The notes: generated from the letters alone by a model not told the origin. DNA of 64,000 nucleotides from Bifidobacterium phasiani (GCF_019331775.1 NZ_JAHBBD010000009.1:1-64000); one strand, 5' to 3'; counted from the first letter of the stretch, positions 51,360-63,031 are shown. Made by a program: numbers and translations.

Positions 51360-54080
51360 GTGCCCAGAGAGAATCATGAGGGCTTCGGCGAGACCGAAGC
51401 CGTTGACCAGGTCATGTCCGAATCATCGTCGGCGAATGCGTCGTCCGGCGAGCCGGCCCCGGTGCGCCGTCGCCGCGGCGGCCGCCGCGTGACCCGCGGG
51501 GCCGGTGCCGCCGGCGCCGCCGTCGCGCTGAAGGTCGAGGACCATTCGATGCCGCTGTTCGAGGAGCCGCATCTGCCGTCGCGCGACCCCAAGCCGGCCG
51601 AGCCGTCGGCCGCCGGGCCCGAGGCGGATGCCGCGCCGCGCCGCACGCGCCGCCGTCGCGCCGCGTCCCCGGAACCGGAGCGGGCCGCGAACTCGCCGTT
51701 CGAGGAGCCGTCGACCGCCGAGCGCGCGCTTGACGCGGTCGAGGCGCTGCCGGAGGGGCACGAGTCCCGCCGCCGCCCGCGTCCGATGACCTCGCTGTTG
51801 TTCCAGGAGCCGGTGCTGCCGGCGGCCCGCCCGCATGACGATGACGACGATCGCGACGACGAGCGTGAGGAGGACCGCCCCTCGCGCCGTTCCCGCCGTC
51901 GCTCCCGCGGCCGTGACGAGCGTTCGGAGGCGCGTGACGAGCGCGCCGCCCATGACGACGAGGACCGCGACGAGCATGAGGACCGCGACGAGCGCGAGGA
52001 GCCGCAGCGCACGCGCGGCCGTTCCCGCCGCCGCGGCCGCGACGAGGCGCGTGACGAGGATCGCGCCGGGCAGTCCGCCCGCAGCGCCGACGAGGACGGC
52101 GAGCCGGGCGACGACGACGATCGAGCCGACGGCGAGTCGCGCCGTTCGCGCCGTTCGCGCCGCCTGAACGCGCAGGAGCGCCGCGCCGCCGCCGAGGTGG
52201 AGCAGATCGAGGAGGACCTCGAGCTCGACGACATCACCTACCTGCCGATCGGCGAGGAGGAGCCCGCCGAGGAGGAGGCGCCGACCCGTTCGCGCCGCCG
52301 CCGTCGCTCGCGCTCCAAGGGCGAGGACCAGGGCGAGCAGCGCGCCGCCGAGGAGCCGCGCGACGAGGGCCGCGGCCATGAGGACGACGAGGAGGAGCAG
52401 ACCGTCACGCGCCGCCGCCGTCGCCGCCGAGGCGGCTCGAAGTCGGCCGACGAGCCGGCGCAGGAGCAGCAGTCCGCCCGCCGCTCGCGCAAGCAGCAGT
52501 ACATCGACGAGATCACCGACGTCGAGGGCTCGACTCGACTGGAGGCCAAGAAGCAGCGCCGCCGCGACAACCGCCGCGAGCGCAGCCGCCAGAACCAGAT
52601 CATGGAGCAGGACTTCCTGGCGCGCCGCGAGCACGTCGAGCGTCTGATGGTCGTGCGCGAGCGCGGCCGCCACACGCAGATCTCGGTGATCGAGGACAAC
52701 GTGCTCGTCGAGCACTACGTCTCCGACATCCAGGAGGTCGCCACCGTCGGCAACATCTACCTCGGCCGCGTGCAGAACGTGCTGCCGAGCATGGAGGCCG
52801 CGTTCGTCGACATCGGCCAGGCCCGCAACGGCGTGCTGTACGCCGGCGAGGTGAACTGGGACGCCACGCGCCTGGAGGGCCAGCCGCGGCGCATCGAGCT
52901 GGCGTTCCGCTCGGGCGACCCGGTGCTCGTGCAGGTCACCAAGGACCCGATCGGCCACAAGGGCGCCCGCCTGACCTCGCAGGTCACGCTGGCCGGCCGC
53001 TTCCTGGTGCTGGTGCCGTCCGGCGGCATGACCGGCGTGAGCCGCAAGCTCTCCGAGCGCGAGCGCAGCCGCCTCAAGGGCATCGTCTCCAAGATCGCCC
53101 CGAAGGACATGGGCGTGATCATCCGCACCGCGGCCGAGGGCGCCTCCGAGGAGGCCATCGTCAAGGACCTCGAGAACCTCGTGCACCAGTGGGAGCGCAT
53201 CACCGCCAAGCGCGACGAGTTCCTGCACGGCAAGCGCCCGAAGCTGCTGCAGGGCGAGCCGGACGTGGCGATCCGCGTCGTGCGCGACATCTTCAACGAC
53301 GACTTCAGCAAGATGATCGTCGAGGGCGACAAGGTGTACGCGCGCATCGAGGAGTACCTCGACACGATGGCCCCCGACCTCAAGGACAAGGTGGAGAAGT
53401 GGGACCCGGCCGAGCACGGCGGCAAGGACGTGTTCGACAAGTGGCAGATCGACTCCCAGCTGCGCAAGGGCATGGAGCGCCAGGTCTACCTGCCGTCGGG
53501 CGGCTCGATCGTCATCGACCGCACCGAGGCGATGACCACGATCGACGTGAACACGGGCCGGTTCATCGGCCGCGGCAAGAGCCTGGAGGAGACGGTGACC
53601 CGCTGCAACCTCGAGGCCTCGGAGGAGATCGCCCGCCAGCTGCGCCTGCGCGACATCGGCGGCATGGTGATGATCGACTACGTCGACATGGTCATGCCGG
53701 CGAACCGCGACCTGGTGCTGCGCCGTCTGGTCGAGTGCCTGGCGCGCGACCGCACCAAGCACCAGGTGGCCGAGGTCACCTCGCTGGGCCTGGTGCAGAT
53801 GACGCGCAAGCGCATCGGCCAGGGGCTGGTCGAGGCGTTCTCGGAGGAGTGCCCGACCTGCAAGGGCCGCGGGTTCATCCTCCACGAGGAGCCGACCGTG
53901 TCCGCCGACTTCGACGACCCGTACGCGTTGAAGGGCGGCGACCCGTTCGTCAAGACGAACAAGCACGGCCAGGGCACCCAGCTGCAGGTGCCGCAGGGGT
54001 CCTCGCCCGACGTCAAGGCGAAGCTCGCGCAGATCGCCGCGGCGGCGGTGGCGGCGAACAACGCCGAGTCGGAGTCCTGA
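51360..54080 (+). CDS. rne: Ribonuclease E/G with a long charged N-terminal extension
   Basis: Single-strand-specific endoribonuclease central to mRNA decay and rRNA processing. Residues 1-400 are disordered and rich in Arg/Asp/Glu (RSRRRSRGRDERSEARDERA), as in actinobacterial RNase E. The catalytic half starts with an S1-like domain near 460 (VGNIYLGRVQNVLPSMEAAF). The DNase-I-like part holds metal-binding Asp residues in TTIDVNTGRFIG and GGMVMIDYVDM, and the Zn-link EECPTCKGRG follows near 830. The GTG start at 51360 was chosen because AAGGAG lies 4 nt upstream; an ATG 24 bp earlier lacks a site. 906 residues. Confidence 0.92.
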   Translation: MPRENHEGFGETEAVDQVMSESSSANASSGEPAPVRRRRGGRRVTRGAGAAGAAVALKVEDHSMPLFEEPHLPSRDPKPAEPSAAGPEADAAPRRTRRRRAASPEPERAANSPFEEPSTAERALDAVEALPEGHESRRRPRPMTSLLFQEPVLPAARPHDDDDDRDDEREEDRPSRRSRRRSRGRDERSEARDERAAHDDEDRDEHEDRDEREEPQRTRGRSRRRGRDEARDEDRAGQSARSADEDGEPGDDDDRADGESRRSRRSRRLNAQERRAAAEVEQIEEDLELDDITYLPIGEEEPAEEEAPTRSRRRRRSRSKGEDQGEQRAAEEPRDEGRGHEDDEEEQTVTRRRRRRRGGSKSADEPAQEQQSARRSRKQQYIDEITDVEGSTRLEAKKQRRRDNRRERSRQNQIMEQDFLARREHVERLMVVRERGRHTQISVIEDNVLVEHYVSDIQEVATVGNIYLGRVQNVLPSMEAAFVDIGQARNGVLYAGEVNWDATRLEGQPRRIELAFRSGDPVLVQVTKDPIGHKGARLTSQVTLAGRFLVLVPSGGMTGVSRKLSERERSRLKGIVSKIAPKDMGVIIRTAAEGASEEAIVKDLENLVHQWERITAKRDEFLHGKRPKLLQGEPDVAIRVVRDIFNDDFSKMIVEGDKVYARIEEYLDTMAPDLKDKVEKWDPAEHGGKDVFDKWQIDSQLRKGMERQVYLPSGGSIVIDRTEAMTTIDVNTGRFIGRGKSLEETVTRCNLEASEEIARQLRLRDIGGMVMIDYVDMVMPANRDLVLRRLVECLARDRTKHQVAEVTSLGLVQMTRKRIGQGLVEAFSEECPTCKGRGFILHEEPTVSADFDDPYALKGGDPFVKTNKHGQGTQLQVPQGSSPDVKAKLAQIAAAAVAANNAESES

Positions 54081-54118
54081 CGCACGGCGTGTCGGGTTGA
54101 CACGCGACGCGGGCGCAT

Positions 54119-54147
54119 TTGCGTTCGTACGCGGGTCGGTGTAAGTT
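54119..54147 (+). promoter_or_regulatory. Candidate promoter of rplU-rpmA
   Basis: TTGCGT (54119-54124) and TAAGTT (54142-54147) are 17 bp apart, 75 bp before rplU. A TTGACA at 54097-54102 has no -10 at the right distance. The leader holds a GTCTGGC...GCCGGAC pairing. Confidence 0.45.
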
Positions 54148-54222
54148 AGATAGTCGGTGTCTGGCCGCCAGGCTTTTGCCGTGCCGGACAGAACGACTTT
54201 CCAAAACAGCAAGGAACGGATT

Positions 54223-54531
54223 ATGTACGCGATTGTGAAGGCCGGTGGCCATCAGGAGAAGGTCGAGGTCGGTGACGTCATCCTGGTCAACCGTCTCGAT
54301 GCCAAGGTCGGCGATACCGTGGAGTTCCCGGTCGCCCTCGTGGTTGATGGTGCCAAGGTTGTCCTCGGCGCCAAGGATCTTGCCAACCTCTCCGTCAAGG
54401 CTGAGGTGCTGGACGATTCGGCCAAGGGTCCGAAGATCAACATCATGAAGTACAAGAACAAGACCGGCGTGACCCGCCGCAAGGGCCACCGCCAGCCGCT
54501 GACCGCCGTCAGGATCACGGCGATCGCCTGA
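54223..54531 (+). CDS. rplU: 50S ribosomal protein L21
   Basis: A 102-residue L21: [25 protein letters not shown] at the N terminus and [27 protein letters not shown] at the C terminus, the 23S rRNA-binding end. AAGGA precedes the ATG. Followed after 36 bp by rpmA, the universal pair. Confidence 0.97.
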   Translation: MYAIVKAGGHQEKVEVGDVILVNRLDAKVGDTVEFPVALVVDGAKVVLGAKDLANLSVKAEVLDDSAKGPKINIMKYKNKTGVTRRKGHRQPLTAVRITAIA

Positions 54532-54567
54532 GCTTTGCAGCTTAGCTAAGGACCGAAAGGAACAGAC

Positions 54568-54819
54568 ATGGCACACAAGAAGGGCGCTTCCAGCTCGCGC
54601 AACGGTCGCGATTCGAAGCCGCAGTACCTCGGCGTCAAGAAGTTCGGCGGCGAGGCCGTGGTCGCCGGCAACATCATCGTTCGCCAGCGCGGCACGAGCT
54701 TCCACCCGGGCCAGAACGTCGGCATGGGCAAGGACCACACCCTGTTCGCGCTGACCGACGGCAACGTCAAGTTCGGCGTGCGCCGCGACCGCAAGGTCGT
54801 CGACGTCGTGACCGCCTGA
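54568..54819 (+). CDS. rpmA: 50S ribosomal protein L27
   Basis: An 83-residue L27 near the peptidyl-transferase centre: [53 protein letters not shown]. The N terminus begins directly with AHKKG, without the cleavable extension known from Firmicutes. Ribosome site GAAAGGAACAGAC. Confidence 0.97.
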   Translation: MAHKKGASSSRNGRDSKPQYLGVKKFGGEAVVAGNIIVRQRGTSFHPGQNVGMGKDHTLFALTDGNVKFGVRRDRKVVDVVTA

Positions 54820-54838
54820 CCGGCGGCACGTCGGGATC

Positions 54839-54882
54839 GTTTTTTTCGGCCGCATCGCACCAGCTGTGCGATGCGGCCTTTC
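54839..54882. terminator. Rho-independent terminator after rpmA
   Basis: A perfect 13-bp stem (54848-54860 and 54866-54878) with a 5-nt loop is followed by TTTCC and preceded by a run of T (54840-54846). Confidence 0.85.
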
Positions 54883-54983
54883 CGTTATGCCAAGGGTATG
54901 CGGGCCGTGCGCCCGCCCCGGGCGCGTCCGGCCGGCGGATGCCGCGCGGCCCGGCGGCCGGTGGGCGCATCCCGGTAAGGTAG

Positions 54984-56675
<1,692 letters not shown>

Positions 56676-56748
56676 CGGCACGGGCGGCCGGGCCGTGGCT
56701 ATGGCCCGGCCGCCCGACGGACCCGTCGCGGACGGAGGGGAGGAAGCC

Positions 56749-57882
56749 ATGGGCATGCCCGCCCAGTCGGATGTGCGCCGCATGGTCGCGCAGGCGCGCA
56801 CCATCGTCGTCAAGGTGGGGTCGAGTTCGCTGACCCTGCCGTCGGGGCACCTCGACGTGCGCCGGCTCGACGCGCTGGTCGCCGCCGTCGCCAGCGCCGT
56901 GCGGCTGGGCGCGCGCGTCGTGCTGGTCTCGTCCGGCGCCATCGCCGCGGGCTTCGGGCCGCTCGGGTTCGCGAGCCGGCCCGCCGACGTCGCCACCCAG
57001 CAGGCCACCGCCTCGGTCGGCCAGGGGCTGCTCATGGCCCGCTACGAGGCGTCGTTCGCGCGCTACGGCATCCGCGTCGGGCAGATCCTCATCACCGCGG
57101 AGGACACGACGCGCGCCGCTCAGTACCGCAACGCCCGCCGCACGCTGGAACGGCTGCTGGAGCTCGGCGTCGTGCCGATCGTCAACGAGAACGACGCGCT
57201 GGCCAGCAACGAGATCCGCTTCGGCGACAACGACCGCCTGTCGGCGCTGGTGGCGAACATCGTGCGCGCCGACGCGCTGGTGCTGCTCACCGACGTCGAC
57301 GCCCTGTACACGGCGCCGCCCTCCGAACCCGGCTCGCGGCGCATCGACTACGTGCCCGACGTCGTGGACGCGCTCGGCCGCGTCGAGGTGGCCGGCAGCT
57401 CGTCCGGCGTGGGCACCGGGGGCATGGTCACCAAGCTGGAGGCGGCTCGCGTGGCCGCCGTCTCGGGCGTGCCGGTGGTGCTGACCTGCGCGGCGAACGC
57501 GGGGCCGGCGCTGATGGGCGACCCGGTGGGCACGGTGTTCGCGCCGGTGCACGACCGCGGGTCGTCGCGCCGGCTGTGGATCGGGTTCGCGGCCGAGCCG
57601 CGCGGCGCGATCATCGTCGACGAGGGCGCGGCGCGGGCCGTGCGCGGCGGGCAGGCGAGCCTGCTGGCCGCCGGCGCCGTCGAGGTGCGCGGCGGGTTCT
57701 CGTCCGGCGACCCGGTCTGGATCGACGCCGAGGACGGCACGCATCTGGCGCGCGGCCTGGCCGCCTACGACTCCGAGGAGATCCCGCAGATGCTCGGGCG
57801 CACCACCGCGCAGCTGCGCCGCATCCTCGGGGACGACTACGCCCATCCGCTGGTGCACCGCGACAACCTGGTGCTGGTCTGA
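56749..57882 (+). CDS. proB: Glutamate 5-kinase
   Basis: Phosphorylates glutamate in the first step of proline synthesis. The 377-residue protein has an amino-acid kinase domain (TIVVKVGSSSLTLPSG, VLVSSGAIAAGFGPLG, IVNENDALASNEIRFGDNDRLSALVA, GTGGMVTKLEAARVA) and a C-terminal PUA domain (about 285-370). GGGGAGG before the ATG at 56749 supports this start over a Met 18 codons upstream. proA is not adjacent. It starts 73 bp after obg and is probably in the same transcript. Confidence 0.95.
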   Translation: MGMPAQSDVRRMVAQARTIVVKVGSSSLTLPSGHLDVRRLDALVAAVASAVRLGARVVLVSSGAIAAGFGPLGFASRPADVATQQATASVGQGLLMARYEASFARYGIRVGQILITAEDTTRAAQYRNARRTLERLLELGVVPIVNENDALASNEIRFGDNDRLSALVANIVRADALVLLTDVDALYTAPPSEPGSRRIDYVPDVVDALGRVEVAGSSSGVGTGGMVTKLEAARVAAVSGVPVVLTCAANAGPALMGDPVGTVFAPVHDRGSSRRLWIGFAAEPRGAIIVDEGAARAVRGGQASLLAAGAVEVRGGFSSGDPVWIDAEDGTHLARGLAAYDSEEIPQMLGRTTAQLRRILGDDYAHPLVHRDNLVLV

Positions 57883-57995
57883 GCGGCGCCGGGACGTCGG
57901 CCGTCCGTGCGGCGGCTTCGCGGACCGCCCGGGGGCATCCCGGGCCACCGCCGGACGTCCGCCGCGCTGGGGCCGGCGATGACATGGGAACGGTC

Positions 57996-58001
57996 TACGA
58001 T
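57996..58001 (+). promoter_or_regulatory. Candidate -10 box (TACGAT) of the aminotransferase gene
   Basis: TACGAT ends seven bases before the ATG at 58009, with no good ribosome site between, suggesting leaderless translation. Confidence 0.45.
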
Positions 58002-58008
58002 GAAAGCC

Positions 58009-59220
58009 ATGACTATGGCAGACTGGCAGACCCTCAGCGAACGCATCAACAACGTGGCGCCCAGCGCCACCCTGGCCGTCGACTCCAAGGCCAAGGCCAT
58101 GAAGGCCGCGGGCGTCGACGTGATCGGCTTCGGCGCGGGGGAGCCGAACTTCCCGACCCCCGACTACGTCGTCGAGGCGGCCGCCGAGGCGTGCCGCGAC
58201 CCGAGGAACCACCGCTACACGCCGACCGCCGGCCTGCCCGAGCTGCGCGAGGCCATCGCCGCCAAGACGCTGCGCGACTCCGGCTACGCGGTGGACCCCG
58301 GTCAGGTGGTCGTCACCAACGGCGGCAAGCAGGCCGTGTACGAGGCGTTCCAGATCCTGCTCGACGAGGGCGACGAGGTCATCATCCCCACCCCCTACTG
58401 GACGAGCTACCCCGAGGCCGTGAAGCTCGCCGGCGGCGTGCCCGTCGAGGTGTTCGCCGGCGCCGACCGCGGCTTCGAACCGGACATCGAGGCGATCGAG
58501 GCCGCGCGCACCGAGCGCACCAAGGCCATCATCGTCACCTCCCCGTCGAACCCGACCGGCGCGGTGTGGAGCCGCGGCACGATCGAGGCCATCGGCCGCT
58601 GGGCCGTCGAGCACCATGTGTGGGTCGTCTCCGACGAGATCTACGAGCACCTCAACTACGACGGCGCGCGCACCGCGTACGTCGGCGAGGTCGTGCCGGA
58701 GGTGCGCGACCAGCTGCTCGTGCTCAACGGCGTGGCGAAGACCTACGCGATGACCGGCTGGCGCGTCGGCTGGATGGTCGCCCCCGGGCCCGTGGCCAAG
58801 GCCGCGGCGAAGCTGCAGGGGCACATGACCTCGAACGTGGCGAACGTCCCGCAGCGCGCGGCCCTGGCCGCCGTCGCCGGCAATCTTGACGCCGTGGTCG
58901 CGATGCGCGAGGCCTTCGACGTGCGCCGCAGGGCGATCGTGGCCGCGCTGAACGCGATCGACGGGGTGCGCTGCCCGACGCCGACCGGCGCGTTCTACGC
59001 GTTCGCCGACGTCTCCGGGCTGCTCGGCCGCCCGCTGGGCGCCAACGGTTCGGTCGCCGCGTCGTCCTCCGAACTGGCCGCGCTGCTGCTCGACGAGGCG
59101 CACGTCGCCGCGGTGCCCGGCGAGGCGTTCGGCGCCCCCGGCTACCTGCGCTTCTCGTACGCGCTGGCCGACGACCAGCTCGCCGAGGGCATGCGCCGCT
59201 TCCAGGCGTGGGTCGGCTGA
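58009..59220 (+). CDS. Pyridoxal-phosphate aminotransferase class I/II (aspartate aminotransferase type)
   Basis: A 403-residue PLP enzyme of the aspartate aminotransferase fold. Recognisable are [77 protein letters not shown] and the Schiff-base lysine in [17 protein letters not shown], with the substrate-binding Arg near the C terminus (LRFSYA). It matches the AspC/subgroup Ib aminotransferases, which may accept aspartate or aromatic amino acids. It resumes beyond proB but has its own candidate promoter. Confidence 0.9.
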   Translation: MTMADWQTLSERINNVAPSATLAVDSKAKAMKAAGVDVIGFGAGEPNFPTPDYVVEAAAEACRDPRNHRYTPTAGLPELREAIAAKTLRDSGYAVDPGQVVVTNGGKQAVYEAFQILLDEGDEVIIPTPYWTSYPEAVKLAGGVPVEVFAGADRGFEPDIEAIEAARTERTKAIIVTSPSNPTGAVWSRGTIEAIGRWAVEHHVWVVSDEIYEHLNYDGARTAYVGEVVPEVRDQLLVLNGVAKTYAMTGWRVGWMVAPGPVAKAAAKLQGHMTSNVANVPQRAALAAVAGNLDAVVAMREAFDVRRRAIVAALNAIDGVRCPTPTGAFYAFADVSGLLGRPLGANGSVAASSSELAALLLDEAHVAAVPGEAFGAPGYLRFSYALADDQLAEGMRRFQAWVG

Positions 59221-59405
59221 GCGCCGGGCCGCGCCGCCGCCAGGCGGAACACACCGAGCGACGGGGCGGAAATCCGCGGTTTTCGTCGCTCGGCGACCGT
59301 CCGGTTGGACGAAATCGCGGGTTGCCGCTAATATAACCTCTTGGCGGTTTTGCCCGTATGGTCGCATAGTTCAGCACTATCCGCTATGATGGGCAGAGTT
59401 CACCT

Positions 59406-59481
59406 AGGGATGTGGCGCAATTGGTAGCGCAACGGTCTCCAAAACCGTAGGTTGTGGGTTCGAGTCCCGCCGTCCCTGCCA
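59406..59481 (+). tRNA. tRNA-Trp (anticodon CCA)
   Basis: Acceptor stem AGGGATG/CGTCCCT, anticodon stem-loop ACGGT-CTCCAAA-ACCGT (anticodon CCA) and T arm GTGGGTTCGAGTCCCGC; 3' CCA is encoded. It directly precedes secE, the classical position in actinobacteria. Confidence 0.96.
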
Positions 59482-59514
59482 AGATTACTGAAGACAGCCG
59501 AGCGAAGGACGGAC

Positions 59515-59742
59515 ATGGCAAAGAAAAGCAAGGGCGAGCGCGTTGCGAAGCCGAACGTCTTCATGCGCATCGGCATGTTCATCAAGCAGATCATCGACGA
59601 ACTCCGCAAGGTCGTGACCCCCACCAGCAAGGAGCTGTTCTTCTGGGCACTCGCCGTGCTCATTTTCGTGCTGCTCCTCATGGCGCTCGTCACCGGAATG
59701 GATTTCGGTCTGGGCAAGCTCACCCTGTGGATGTTCGGCTGA
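59515..59742 (+). CDS. secE: Preprotein translocase subunit SecE
   Basis: A 75-residue SecE with one membrane segment (about 44-65: FFWALAVLIFVLLLMALV) and the conserved amphipathic stretch FIKQIIDELRKVVTPTSKELF, which clamps SecY. GAAGGACGGAC precedes the ATG. Followed by nusG after 24 bp. Confidence 0.96.
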   Translation: MAKKSKGERVAKPNVFMRIGMFIKQIIDELRKVVTPTSKELFFWALAVLIFVLLLMALVTGMDFGLGKLTLWMFG

Positions 59743-59766
59743 TCGACATAACACAAAGGTGAATGC

Positions 59767-60567
59767 ATGACTGACGAAGTGAATCTCGAAAATCTCGACG
59801 CCCTGCCCGACCTTCCCGAAACCGGGACCGAGGAGGACGTGACCATGGCGTCGGCCGAGACCGAATCCGAGGTCGCCGAGACCGCCGCCGAACCCGAAGC
59901 CCCCGCCGACGGCGAGACCGCCGAGGCGGCCGAGGGCGAGGAGGAGCTGGACGCCGGCGCGAAGGCCGTCGCCGAGTTCTCCAAGAGCCTGCGCACGCTC
60001 GAGGGCAAATGGTATGTGCTGCATACCTACTCCGGCTACGAGAAGCGCGTGAAGACCAACGTCGAATCCCGTGTCGCTAGCTTCGGCCTCGAGGACAAGA
60101 TCTTCCAGGTCGAGGTGCCGATGGAGGAGGTCGAGAAGCACACCGACAAGGGCAAGAAGGTCATCACCCGCGTCCGCGTGCCCGGGTACGTGCTGATCCG
60201 CATGTGGCCGGACGAGGACGCGCGCCGCATCGTGCGCGAGACCGAGGGCGTGACCGGCTTCGTGGGCCCGACCAAGGACCCGGCGCCGCTCAGCCGCAAG
60301 GAAGTCGTGCAGATGATGGCCCCGATGATCGCCTCCGAGGCGCTCAAGAAGGCCGGCGACAAGCCCGCCGCCGCGAAGAAGCGCACCGTCGAGGTGTCCT
60401 TCGCCGTGGGCGACCAGGTCACCGTCACCGACGGCCCGTTCACGACGATGCCGGCCGTGGTCTCCGACGTGGAGCCCACCGCGCAGAAGCTCACCGTGCT
60501 CGTGTCCATCTTCGGCCGCGACACGCCGGTCGAGCTGGGCTTCGACCAGGTCGAGAAGCTCAACTGA
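59767..60567 (+). CDS. nusG: Transcription termination/antitermination protein NusG
   Basis: Binds RNA polymerase and links it to Rho or the ribosome. The 266-residue protein has an acidic N-terminal extension (1-75), the NGN domain ([53 protein letters not shown]) and the KOW domain ([21 protein letters not shown], near 217-262). The acidic extension is typical of actinobacteria. Confidence 0.97.
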   Translation: MTDEVNLENLDALPDLPETGTEEDVTMASAETESEVAETAAEPEAPADGETAEAAEGEEELDAGAKAVAEFSKSLRTLEGKWYVLHTYSGYEKRVKTNVESRVASFGLEDKIFQVEVPMEEVEKHTDKGKKVITRVRVPGYVLIRMWPDEDARRIVRETEGVTGFVGPTKDPAPLSRKEVVQMMAPMIASEALKKAGDKPAAAKKRTVEVSFAVGDQVTVTDGPFTTMPAVVSDVEPTAQKLTVLVSIFGRDTPVELGFDQVEKLN

Positions 60568-60575
60568 ATCGTTTC

Positions 60576-60620
60576 CGCGGGAACCCCGCCATGGTCCGCC
60601 ATGGCGGGGTTCCCGCGTTT
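60576..60620 (+). terminator. Terminator of secE-nusG
   Basis: A perfect 19-bp inverted repeat (60576-60594 and 60599-60617) with a TCCG tetraloop is followed by TTTCC. Confidence 0.85.
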
Positions 60621-60821
60621 CCGGTCCCGCTCGTCCGGAGGCGCGCGGCGTTGTCCGCCACTGCCGGCATAATGGGAAGGCTTGTGTCTGGAGGGGCGAC
60701 CCGCTAGCACAGCACAGCAATACCCGTTGCGGGAGGAGACCGCAGACCGGCGGGTCCCGGGTCCGGGGCCGGTCCGTTCCGCGTCGCCGTTCGCACCGCT
60801 TCATAGAAAGAAGAACCATTT

Positions 60822-61253
60822 ATGGCTCCCAAGAAGAAAGTCTCAGCGCTGATCAAGCTCGAGATCCAGGCTGGCAAGGCCAACCCGGCCCCGCCGCTGG
60901 GCCCGGCCCTGGGTTCGCACGGCGTGAACATCATGGACTTCTGCAAGGCCTACAACGCGGCCACGCAGGACAAGATGGGCCAGATCGTCCCGGTCGAGAT
61001 CACCGTCTATGAGGATCGCTCCTTCACCTTCGTTCTCAAGACCCCGCCGGCCGCGGCGCTGCTCAAGCAGGCCGCCGGCATCCAGAAGGGCACCGAGAAC
61101 CCGCTGACCCACAAGGTCGGCTCCGTCACCAAGGCCCAGATCCGCGAGATCGCGGAGACCAAGATGCCCGATCTGTCCGCCCGCGACATCGAGGCCGGCA
61201 TGAAGATCATCGAGGGCACCGCCCGCTCGATGGGCATCACGGTGACCGACTGA
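60822..61253 (+). CDS. rplK: 50S ribosomal protein L11
   Basis: A 143-residue L11 of the GTPase-associated centre: [35 protein letters not shown], then [33 protein letters not shown] precedes the ATG. The leader (60674-60821) is about 150 nt, with a possible -10 CATAAT at 60668-60673. Followed by rplA after 14 bp. Confidence 0.97.
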   Translation: MAPKKKVSALIKLEIQAGKANPAPPLGPALGSHGVNIMDFCKAYNAATQDKMGQIVPVEITVYEDRSFTFVLKTPPAAALLKQAAGIQKGTENPLTHKVGSVTKAQIREIAETKMPDLSARDIEAGMKIIEGTARSMGITVTD

Positions 61254-61267
61254 GAGGAGAAGGACAG

Positions 61268-61960
61268 ATGGCTAAGCATTCCAAGAAGTACCGTGAAGCG
61301 GCCGAGAAGATCGATCGCAACAACCTGTACACCGGCGCCGAGGCTATCGCTCTGCTCAAGAGCATGCCGTCGTACAACTTCGACCAGACCGTCGAGGCTG
61401 TGCTGCGTCTGAACGTCGATCCGCGCAAGGCCGACCAGCTGGTCCGCGGCACCGTCAACCTGCCCCACGGCACCGGCAAGACCGCCAAGGTCCTCGTGTT
61501 CGCCCGCGGCCCGAAGGCCACCGAGGCCGTCGAGGCCGGCGCCGACATCGTCGGCGACGACGAGCTGATCGAGAAGGTCCAGGGCGGCTTCCTCGACTTC
61601 GACGCCGTGGTCGCGACCCCGGACATGATGGGCAAGGTCGGCCGCCTCGGCCGTGTGCTCGGTCCGCGCGGCCTCATGCCGAACCCGAAGACCGGCACCG
61701 TGACCATGGACGTGGCCAAGGCCGTCGCCGACATCAAGGGCGGCAAGATCGAGTTCCGCGTCGACCGTCACGGCAACCTGAGCTTCCTGATCGGCAAGCT
61801 GTCGTTCGACGAGAACGCGCTGGTCGAGAACTTCAAGGCCGTGACCGAAGAGGTCCGCCGCCTGAAGCCGACCACCGTCAAGGGCCGCTACATCACCAAG
61901 GCGACCATCACCTCGACGATGGCCCCGGGCGTCCCGGTCGATCCGATGACCCTCGCCTGA
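61268..61960 (+). CDS. rplA: 50S ribosomal protein L1
   Basis: A 230-residue L1 of the mobile stalk: [70 protein letters not shown]1 represses its own operon by binding leader mRNA in many bacteria; a binding site was not identified here. GAGGAGAAGG precedes the ATG. rplJ and rplL do not follow. Confidence 0.97.
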   Translation: MAKHSKKYREAAEKIDRNNLYTGAEAIALLKSMPSYNFDQTVEAVLRLNVDPRKADQLVRGTVNLPHGTGKTAKVLVFARGPKATEAVEAGADIVGDDELIEKVQGGFLDFDAVVATPDMMGKVGRLGRVLGPRGLMPNPKTGTVTMDVAKAVADIKGGKIEFRVDRHGNLSFLIGKLSFDENALVENFKAVTEEVRRLKPTTVKGRYITKATITSTMAPGVPVDPMTLA

Positions 61961-61977
61961 GCCCATTCGCTCCGACG

Positions 61978-62010
61978 ATGACCCCGGACCGCATTGCGGT
62001 CCGGGGTCAT
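61978..62010 (+). terminator. Terminator of rplK-rplA
   Basis: ATGACCCCGGACCGCA and TGCGGTCCGGGGTCAT are reverse complements separated by one base, folding as a 13-14 bp stem with a small loop, 17 bp after the rplA stop. Confidence 0.75.
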
Positions 62011-62040
62011 CGCGTTTCGGAAGGTCCCGCTGCCGGGCCG

Positions 62041-62186
62041 CCGGTTCACGGGATCGAGAGCCGCGATCCCGTGAACCGGAACGCACGGAATCACACAGAC
62101 GCGCACAGCCGGAACGGCGCGCCCGCATGTTCGCTTTTGCAGTGGCGCCGGTTCACGGGATCCGCGAGCCTGAACCCGTGAATTGG
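62041..62186. repeat. REP-like doublet D
   Basis: Palindrome 1 (62041-62079) has perfect 14-bp arms CCGGTTCACGGGAT / ATCCCGTGAACCGG. Palindrome 2 (62148-62186) keeps the left arm but has an eroded right arm (AACCCGTGAATTGG). They are 107 bp apart start to start, between convergent rplA and the PucR-type gene. Confidence 0.85.
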
Positions 62187-62194
62187 GCAAACGT

Positions 62195-63031
62195 TTACCT
62201 TTTCTGGCCGGCCTCGAAGGCGTCGCGCATCAGGCCGACGGCGATGGCCGTCTGCAGCACATAGGCCTCGCGCGAGTCGGTCGCGTCCCACCCGGTCGTC
62301 TCGGTGGCCCGCTTGAGCCGGTAGCGCACGGTGTTGGGGTGCACGTTGAGCTCCTTGGCCGTGGTCTCCAACGATCCCCCGGAGCGCAGGAACGCCGTCA
62401 CCGTGCCCAGCGTCGGGTCGTCGGCGTTCTCGCCCCTGAGGCTGAGGTACACCGAGGCGTACAGCTCGTCCCGGGCGTCCTGGTCGCCCAGCAGCGCGCG
62501 TTCGGGCAGCACGTCGTCGGCCCGCATCGGCCGGGGCGGCGACGCGACCGCGGGCACGGCCGCCAGCGCGCTCAGCACGGCGACGACCGTGCGCGAGGCG
62601 CCCTCGACGTCCTGGCGCACCGGTCCGATGCATAGGGGCGCGTCGTCGGCGTACAGCGGCGACACGGCGGTGCAGGTCACCTCCGGCGTCACCGCGTCGC
62701 GCAGGGCGATGAGGGCGACGCACGCGGACCCGCGCAGCCCGACGAGGCACGCATCCCCGCCGAGGTCGCTCACGGCGGCGCGGATGCCGTCGCGGGTCGC
62801 CGCGAAGCCGTTCTCGGGCGTGCCGGCGATCGCGAAGCAGTCGAAGCCGTCGCGCCAGCCGAGCACCCGCAGCAGCGACATCACGCGCTCGTCGGCCACG
62901 CCGTCGGCCAGGCACTCGAACGCCAGCGACTCGATCTGGCCGTCGCCGCGCCCCTGCAGCAGCGCCAGCACGTCGCCGTCGGCGGCGCGCGCATGGCGTC
63001 GGCGGGGTTTCGCCCACATGGAAGGAGTCAT
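62195..63031 (-). CDS. PucR/CdaR-family transcriptional regulator
   Basis: A 278-residue regulator. The C-terminal helix-turn-helix of the PucR family is clear (about 218-265: FLRSGGSLETTAKELNVHP, then NTVRYRLKRATETTGWDATD). The middle is a degenerate GGDEF-like/PucR_2 region. In actinobacteria a PucR-type protein, FasR, controls fatty-acid synthase genes, but no fatty-acid gene is in the window, so that assignment is only a possibility. The ATG overlaps the stop of the upstream membrane protein (ATGA), so the two are translationally coupled. Confidence 0.85.
   Translation of the reverse strand: MTPSMWAKPRRRHARAADGDVLALLQGRGDGQIESLAFECLADGVADERVMSLLRVLGWRDGFDCFAIAGTPENGFAATRDGIRAAVSDLGGDACLVGLRGSACVALIALRDAVTPEVTCTAVSPLYADDAPLCIGPVRQDVEGASRTVVAVLSALAAVPAVASPPRPMRADDVLPERALLGDQDARDELYASVYLSLRGENADDPTLGTVTAFLRSGGSLETTAKELNVHPNTVRYRLKRATETTGWDATDSREAYVLQTAIAVGLMRDAFEAGQKR

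Noticed and set aside
62187-62200. GGCAAACGTTTACC, resembling a LacI-type operator
   Set aside because: It lies over the 3' end of the PucR-type gene, between convergent genes and away from any promoter, and is less symmetrical than the pgi site.
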